This document shows positions 36,601 through 45,600 of a stretch of 64,000 bases of DNA, piece after piece. This stretch comes from Scolanthus callimorphus (Eukaryota; Cnidaria; Anthozoa; Actiniaria; Edwardsiidae). The stretch spans positions 20,198,507-20,262,506 of the forward strand of contig CM066922.1 of NCBI GenBank assembly GCA_033964015.1. The letters are read 5' to 3'. A program made the translations under genes and the position numbers. The notes under the pieces were generated by a model. It made no database searches. It saw only the letters and a program-made list of their open reading frames with translations, and had not been told where the DNA came from. Positions within the stretch are counted from its first letter, which is position 1; each line of letters begins with the position of its first letter.

Positions 36601-39600
36601 ATTACTAGCCAATTGGTTCGGCTCCTGATTGGCTGGGCAGGAAACCATTCAGCAGTAAATTGTAATTACTCTTGTTTCTGATTGGCTAGTGATTGCACAA
36701 TTGCGTTTACTTTCACGACAGTCATGTGAAAACCGCTCTAACGACATGAGCGCGCGCTCTCTTTTGCTCTTATGTACAAGTGTGTACATCGCGACATAGC
36801 AAATCAAGTCAGAACATCGACATAACGACAGTGATATGACTGCTACGCAGGAACCTTCTGCCATTATAACATATCGTAAACGCGGTTTTAATTTTTTCCG
36901 CATTCTGAGTGCGACTTTTGCATATCCAAATTTGCATATTCAATACAAAAGTTGCTACGATTGAACAGGAATTTAGAGCTTTGCTTTTTAAGCAAAGTCG
37001 CCACGTTGTACAGAGCTTCATTCCTGAGCTATTTATGCAATTTGTCAATCATTAAACAGGGCTTTAGAGCTAATATTCTTTCGCAAAAGTTGCCTGGTTT
37101 AGATACTTACGCGAAGTTACCACATTAAAAAAAGGCTTTAGAGCCACGCTTCTTACGCAAAGTCGTTTCGTGTAGATATAGCTTTTATAAATCAAACGTC
37201 TTACGAAAAGTTATCACGTGTATACAGGGCTTTAGAGCCACGCAAAGTCGTTTCGTGTAGCATAGCGTTAAAGTCAAACGATTTACGAAACGTTGTCACG
37301 TGTAGACGGGGCTTTAGAGCCACGCTTAGTCACGCAAAGTCGTTTCGTGTAGACATAGCGTTAAAGTCAAAAAATTGCCACGTTTAAAGAAGTCTTCAGA
37401 GCTAAGCGTTATACTCAAAGTTGCCGTTCGTTTAGATACGGCTTTAGGCTAAGCTTCTTACGCAAAAGTTGCTACGTGTAGACAGGACTTTCAGAGTAAC
37501 GCGTCTTACCTCGCCCTCGGGCTTTAGAGCTAAGCTTCTTTCGCAAAGCTGCCATGGTAAGCATGGTTTAGAGATAGAGACTTCACACAAACTTTCTTGG
37601 TATAAACAGGGCCTTAGAGCTAAGCTTCTTACGCAAAGTTGCTACGTACAAACAGGGCTTTTAGAGTAATACGTCTTACCTCGTCATCTAAGTGTTCGCC
37701 CAATGATCGACGAACAATGAGTCGAGTGTCAAAGATTTCAGGTTGACCCTCATCAATGCGAAGCTCATCGCGACTATGATCGACATCTACACGCCTCAGC
37801 TCATCCTCGTCCATCACATCGAAGATTCCTGAGAAAACGCGAATACCAGACATTAATAAATATAATATAATATAATACTCAAGTGATTATAAGAATATCC
37901 GCGCGCTGATTGATCGAGAGGCTCGTTTTTCTCTTGCCATAAACACCTACAGTTATAACATTGAAAGGATTGGGAGTGCGCGCGCGAGGTTTGTTATGAT
38001 CGTGAAAAAGTCCAGACGGTTTTCACTTATTGACTAAGCCGTCCAGATGGCCTTACATGTTTCGTTAAGGACGTCTAGTATAAATTCGCAAGTGCGTATA
38101 GGACGACCGTAGACTGGCTGAGCGGATATAGTTCTCTTGGAAAAGTGAGTTCTAAAAAAAGAAGTGTCGAGTTTTGAAATTAACTGCGCAATTTACGGCA
38201 AGGCCGTCTTCATTGAGTCGTCTCGTCTTTATACTAGACGCCTAAGCCGTCCGGCAAGAAAAGGTCGTCTATAAGGGCGTCTGTTGGATGCCCTTAATTT
38301 CAGACGGCTAAGTCGTCCGACGGCTGAGACGTCTGCTACATTTCTCGACTTTATACTAGACGGCTAAGACGGGTGAGGTGGCTTAAGGTCGTCCAGACGG
38401 CTTAGCCGTCTCTAACTATAAAAACGGCCATTGTTTAAATTTGTCTTTCCGAAAGACTAAGGAAACACAGTAGAACTATGTGCAACTCACTTTCATGTTC
38501 ACTAGCGTGAAAATAGTATCCGGCACTCGCCGGGCTTGTTTGTTTGACAGCACACAAGGAGTGTTGGACGGGCCGGAGTGGAGTAGGGCTTGCTGTAGGT
38601 CAATGGGTGGGTTGGGTTACAGCAAAAACCCGCGTATAAGAACCTAGAATTTTAGCCTAAAACAGGTTCTTATTTGATATGAAAATACAAGGAAACATGG
38701 AGTTCACATGGATAATTCTGGCCTAACGGGTTCTTAAAATCCAGGTTCTAATATGCGGGTTTTTACTGGTAGCTCATTACCTGGCACAGCGTCAGTAGGC
38801 GGTATGAGTGTTGATTCCTCTGCCTCCTCGCCCTCTCTCCGCCAAGTTCCACCACCTTCACTTTGGGGTCGAAATTTTCGCTGCTCTCACCCCTCCGGTC
38901 ACCAGATTGTTCAAAAGACAGGTCAGCGTCGTCCCGTGTCGTGTGATCGTGATTGAGATGTCCGGTCTGGTAACATCATAAAGATTTAGTAAAATCAAAG
39001 TGCCGCAATGGCGAGCTCGTGGATGGTAAGCCATATATTGTTATTTTTTTTTTGGCAGTTAATGCACTAAGTTAAAACTGATAATCAGTGATGTACACAT
39101 TATCTTGAATTAAATACTAAAGAGACTTGGTGGCCTGTGTCTAGCCTAGTCTGTGGCTTGTCATAATTTCGAGTCTTGATGGGATTCCTGTGGTAAGAGA
39201 TCGCGGGCGCAGCCGTAATCTAGTTCCCAGATCATTTTGTTAACGATAACGCCATTTTCGCCCCGTAAGTATAATTCGTTCCTGTCCTTCGGACATCCAC
39301 GAGTTTAAAAGAACATTATGTAGTTTTATACAAATATCCAATGCCTGCTCATGTCCAAATTGTGAAAATGTATAGTTGGCAGTTATGAGGTTTACCTAAT
39401 AAAGACGAGGTTTTTATTATATGGATGCCAGTGTTTCATCGTAAACCTAAAGTGCTCGTATTTTCACTAGTGAAAATATAAAATTGTTATGTCTCGCGTT
39501 TACCATATAACCCGCCAATCTTTGGAACAGTCTCGTGTTTGGAGAGAAGCAGTTAAATAGAGAATAATACATGGGCGCGCGGGATGGAATTTATCTTCGA

Positions 39601-42600
39601 GTGTTCGAGTGAGCGCAGGCGAACGAGTGAGATATCAAATTTGCACTACAAGCGCCCATGTATTATTCCGTTTATTATATAAACCTTTTTGTGAAAAAAA
39701 TGTTTGTGAAAAAAAAATTTGTGACAAATTTTCGCTACAGTGGGCATTATCGTACTTTTTCACACGTGCGAATTACGATATTTCTCAGTGGCCGAAATCC
39801 TGATAAAACGCTATAGTTTATATAATAAAGCAATTTAATTAAACAGCCCGCGTCAGCCACTCCTTTGTTCTATCCACTCGTTCTATTCGAAAAGACGAAT
39901 TACGTGAAGAAATCTCTTAATATCTGAAAACAACGTTTCAGATTTGACTTACTAAATTCGAGAACGCATTGCTCCTTATTCTCTAAATCAGTAGATGGAA
40001 TTTGATGCGTTCTCCAACTTGGTATGTTGCTTTGCTGTTAAAATAGCGGCTATCTATCTTTAACTAATTAAACCACATTTAGAGGGGCTCCCGCACGCTT
40101 AATATTCGTCCACCATGGACACAAAATAAGTACAATTGTAACCGTGAAAACACGTGTACATTTGCTCGTAGTAATCAAAATAATCTTCCAGATTACTAGA
40201 AAAACCTTTCAAGTGTTAGACAAATGCAATTCTGGGTTGTTTTGACCTGTTATCAAGAGGATGGAATTGGATTGCGATTTGAGTTTTTTTCTTGTCAGAG
40301 AAGTGGCCAGCACCCGTGCAAGAGCCCCTTAAAATTAGCTTACGCGCCGGTGTGAATGAGCTAATGATGAACTCCACATATGCATACCTTAACATCCCTG
40401 GGATGGCGTCTCTTTGTCACGGTACCTCGTAAGAATTCCTTGATATCATCAGGGCTGACAACAGCATCGACAAACGGGATGTCTTTCACTATGGAATCTC
40501 CAGATGGCCGACCCTGATCATCAAAATAATCGTCGACAGTTGGCACATCTTCGTCCACGAACTTATTCTTCTTCTCAACGTCAGCTGAGTCCTCAACTTC
40601 CTCAGACATCTTTGTGTCAGAATCAGTCTCCTCTGACTCTGTATTAGCGTCTTGAGTTGTCGAGTTATCAGCAGAATCGTCATCAACAGTTGACACTCCT
40701 TCGTCCATGATTTTCTTGCTCGCCTCGTCGTCAGTTGAATCATCAACTTTCTCAGACACCTCAGCTTTGGAATCAGTCTCCTCCGACTCCGAAATAGCAT
40801 CTTGAGTTGTCGAGTTATCAGCAAGATCGTCATCAACAGTTGACACTCCTTCGTCCATGATTTTCTTGCTCGCCTCGTCGTCAGTTGAATCATCAACTTT
40901 CTCAGACACCTCAGCTTTGGAATCAGTCTCCTCCGACTCCGAAATAGCGTCTTGAGTTGTCGAAATATCAACAGAATCGTTATCAACAGTTGACACCCCT
41001 TCGTCCACGATTTTCTTGCTCGCCTCGTCGTCAGTTGAATCATCAACTTTCTCAGACACCTCAACTTCGGAATCAGTCTCCTCCGACTCCGAAATAGCGT
41101 CTTGAGTTGTCGAGTTATCAGCAGAATCGTCATCAACAGTTGACACTCCTTCGTCCACGATTTTCTTGCTCGCCTCGTCGTCAGTTGAATCATCAACTTT
41201 CTCAGACACCTCAACTTCGGAATCAGTCTCCTCCGACTCCGAAATAGCGTCTTGAGTTGTCGAAATATCAACAGAATCGTCATCAACAGTTGACACTCCT
41301 TCGTCACGATTTTCTTACTCGCCTCGTCGTCAGTTGAATCATCAACTTTCTCAGACACCTTAACTTCGGAATCAGTCTCCTCCGACTCCGAAATAGCGTC
41401 TTGAGTTGTCGAAATATCAACAGAATCGTCATCAACAGTTGACACTCCTTCGTCCACGATTTTCTTACTCGCCTCGTCGTCAGTTGAATCATCAACTTTC
41501 TCAGACACCTTAACTTCGGAATCAGTCTCCTCCGACTCCGAAGTAGCGTCTTGAGTAGTCGAAATATCAACAGAATCGTTATCAACAGTTGACACCCCTT
41601 CGTCCACGATTTTCTTGCTCGCCTCGTCGTCAGTTGAATCATCAACTTTCTCAGACACCTCAACTTCGGAATCAGTCTCCTCCGACTCCGAAGTAGCGTC
41701 TTGAGTTGTCGAAATATCAACAGAATCGTTATCAACAGTTGACACCCCTTCGTCCACGATTTTCTTGCTCGCCTCGTCGTCAGTTGAATCATCAACTTTC
41801 TCAGACACCTCAACTTCGGAATCAGTCTCCTCCGACTCCGAAGTAGCGTCTTGAGTTGTCAAAATATCAACAGAATCGTTATCAACAGTTGACACCCCTT
41901 CGTCCACGATTTTTCTTGCTCGCCTCGTCGTCAGTTGAATAATCAACTTTCTCAGACACCTCAGCTTCGGAATCAGTATCCTCCGACTCCGAAGTAGCGT
42001 CTTGAGTTGTCGAAATATCAACAGAATCGACTGCGTCTTTGGTGTTCTCCTGGTTAATGGTGAAACTTTGTTGTCCAACTCTGCATTGTCAACATCAACG
42101 GCATCGCCATTACGATAATCTTGGAAATCAATCTTAGAATCGTCATCAACAGAATCGCCATCAACGGCTGGTTTGCCATCGACTGCGTCTTTGTTAATTT
42201 CCTGATCAATGGGTGAATCTTTGTCGTCCAACTCTGCATTGTCAACATTAACGGTGTCGTCATTACGATAATCTTGGAAATCAATCTTAGAATCGCTATC
42301 AACAGAATCGCCATCAACGGCTGGCTTGCTATCGACTGCATCTTTGTTAACTTCCTGATCAATGGGTGAATCCTTGTCCTTTTCGTCAACTGCGTCACGA
42401 GTTTCTTCGACATCAGTTATGGAATCAGTTTCAACAGAATCTTCGTCAACATTTGACCCGCCTTCGTCAACGATCTTGTTATTCTCTCTGGCGTCAGACG
42501 CATCATCAACTTCCTCGGACACCTTAGCATCAGTATCGGTCTCCTCCGACTCCGAAGTAGCGTCGTCAGTTGCCGGCTCATCGTCTACGCTCTTAACGTC

Positions 42601-45600
42601 ATCATCAGCGGTCGAGTCACCATCGTTGGTATCTGTTTTATCATCAACTTTGTCGTCATCAAATCATCTTCTTCATTAGTTAACGAATCATCGCCCAGGT
42701 TATCATCTTCGAGAGGTGGATTATTGTCTTTCGTTTGGCTTTCGTTCTCTTGCTTGTCCTCAGAAAAGAATAAGAAGAAATGTTGTGGTTTTTCGTGAAG
42801 TGCAATGGACTATTCCAGCTCGATTCTTATTGGCTAAGAGCGAGCGCTTTACTTTGGGAAACACGCAATTTGAGAGCAATTTGTGATATCCGGAATAAAG
42901 AATGTCTCACCAAGTGGAATCAGCCTCGGACTTACGGGAGTTACGGCCTCGTCTGATTTCACTCTCGACTTTCATACCGGATATCACAAACACCTCATCC
43001 AATCTTGCTTATAAGCGGGCGCGGTCTTCTTTATTAAGAAATGTCCAAGCCGTGTCCCATAACTACTAGAATGCAGCGCCGGCATGCATAGCGCGCGTGC
43101 ATTATGCCTGGTGCACACTTGCGACATAACGACATAAGAAAAAAAACATCACGCGATCAAAATTTAGTGGTTTCCAAACACTGAAGTCGACAAAAAATAA
43201 CATAAGATTGCTTTGGTGAAGTAATCTAATGATGATCCATGAAAAATATTATTTACCCATGCTTTTTCGTTGTCACATAACGTCCTTATGTCGTTATGTC
43301 GCTAGTGTGTACCGGGCTTTATATAGCCGGAATCGTCCATACACCTTTTTCCAAAATGGCTGACTTGGCCCTTGATGGCCCTTGGTGGCCCTTGATGTCT
43401 CGTTCCCATGAAATAATAATTTTGCACCCAAATCGCGAAAATAAAGACCCGCGAAATATGCCAACCTTTTCATTGCGAAATTAAGTGCCCGCGAACATTC
43501 GTACTAATAAGGTATTATACGACGAATAAATCTATTTTCTTTTCTTTTCAAGATTCACTAGAAAGCGTACGTGATTTAACTAGCAAACGATCGGGAATCC
43601 ATTCGAGTGCGCGCGCAAAACCGGTTCGTAACCGGTTTCCTACAGTGTAATACGGCTTTCAAAAACCGTGTAATACGGCGTTTGGTGTGTAATACGGCTC
43701 CATATCTGCACCCAATTTTGGCATTATATGGTAAAATGACGTCACAGTCGTATAATAATCCATAGTAGAGTCTTACCTGATTTAACGAATCCTTTCTACC
43801 GGTTCCAATGTCATGCTCGAACGTCTCATCTTTCCCCCGGTTTGGTCGATTCCATAGTGAAATTCGATCTGGTGGAATATCTGTATCATACAAAATATGT
43901 TTATTATAAGTCCGTGAGTCTGCGGGCTTCAAAAGGAATTGTTCTGGATTCTTAAAATGGCTACGGTCTATCGTAGGGGGCAAGGACAAGGGGACAATAG
44001 GACAGGGGACTTGGGGACGATGAGGGACAAGAGGAGAAGAGGACAAGGTGGACAAGGAGACATTGGGCCAAGGGGACAATAGGACAGGGGTCAAGGGACT
44101 AGGTGGCGATGAGGGACAAGAGGAGAAGAGGACAAGGTGGACAAGGAGACATTGGGCCAAGGGGACAATAGGACAGGGGGACAGGGGTCCAGGGACTAGG
44201 TGACGATGAGGGACAAGAGGGGAAGAGGAAGAGGACAAGGGGGGGCAAGGAGACATTGGGCCAAGGGGACAGGAGGACAGGGGTCAAGGGACTAGGTGAC
44301 GATGAAGGACAAGAGGAGAAGAGGACAAGGAGGCAAGGAGACATTTGGGACAAGGGGCAAAGGACAAGGGGGCAATAGGACAGGGGGACAGGGGTCAAGG
44401 GACTAGGTGACGATGAGGGACAAGAGGGGAAGAGGACAAGGGGGGCAAGAAGACATTTGGGACAAGGGGGCAAAGGACAAGGGGGCAATAGGACAGGGGT
44501 CAAGGGACTAGGTGACGATGAGGGACAAGAGGGGAAGAGGACAAGGGGGCAAGGAGACATTGGGCCAAGGGGACAATAGGACAGGGGACAGGGGTCCAGG
44601 GACTAGGTGGCGATGAGGGACAAGAGGAGAAGAGGACAAGGGGGGCAAGGAGAGATTTGGGCCTGGGGCAAAGGACAAGGGGGAAATAGGACAGGGGTCA
44701 AGGGACAAGGTGATGATGAGGGACAAGAGGAGAAGAGGACAAGGGGGACAAGGAGACATTTGGGGCAAGGAGACAACGGGGCAATAGGACAAGGGACAAT
44801 GAGGGCCAAGAGGAGAGGACAAGGGGGGCAAGGAGACATTTGGACAAGGGGACATAGGACAAGGGGGCAATAAGACAGGGGGACAGGGGTCAAGAGGATA
44901 AGGGGATGATGAGGAACAAGAGGAGAAGAGGACAAGGGGGCAAGGAGACATTTGGGACAAGGGGACAATAGGACAGGGGGACAGGGGTCAAGGGACTAGG
45001 TGATGATGAGGGACAAGAGGAGAAGAGGACAAGGAGGGCAAGGAGGCAAAGGACAAGGGGGCAATAGGACAGGAGGACAGGGGGACAAGGGACAGGTGAC
45101 AATGAGGAACAAGAGGAGAAGAGGACAAGTGGGGCAAGGAGACATTTGGGCAAGGGGGCAAAGGACGAGCGGGCAATAGGACAGGGGGACAAGGGTCAAG
45201 GGGACTAGAGGAAAATGAGGGAGAAGGGGACAGGGAGGGCAAGGGGATATTAGGGGCAAGCGGACATTAGGGGCAGGGGAACAAGGGGTGAAGGACAAGA
45301 GGGCAGGGGCAACAGGGGTCAAAGGGACTAGGGGAAGAGACAAGGGGCAAGTCAAATAAGGGGACAAGCGTCAAAGGAGCTCAAGGGACAAGAGGAGAAG
45401 GGGCAAAGGGCAAGGGACAAGGTGGGGCAAAGGACAAGTGAAAAAGAGGACAAGAGGATACAGGGACAAGAGGACGAGGGGTTGAGAGGACAAGGGAAGA
45501 GGGTACGAGGGGACAAGGGGACAAGGAGAAAAAGGGACAAGGGGACAAGAAGAAAAGGGTGATAAGGGCAAGGGACATAAAATTTGCAAGGTGAAGAAAA

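Noticed and set aside
42362..42679. A plus-strand Ser-rich 105-codon ORF
   Set aside because: It is an antisense shadow of the acidic-gene repeat exon.
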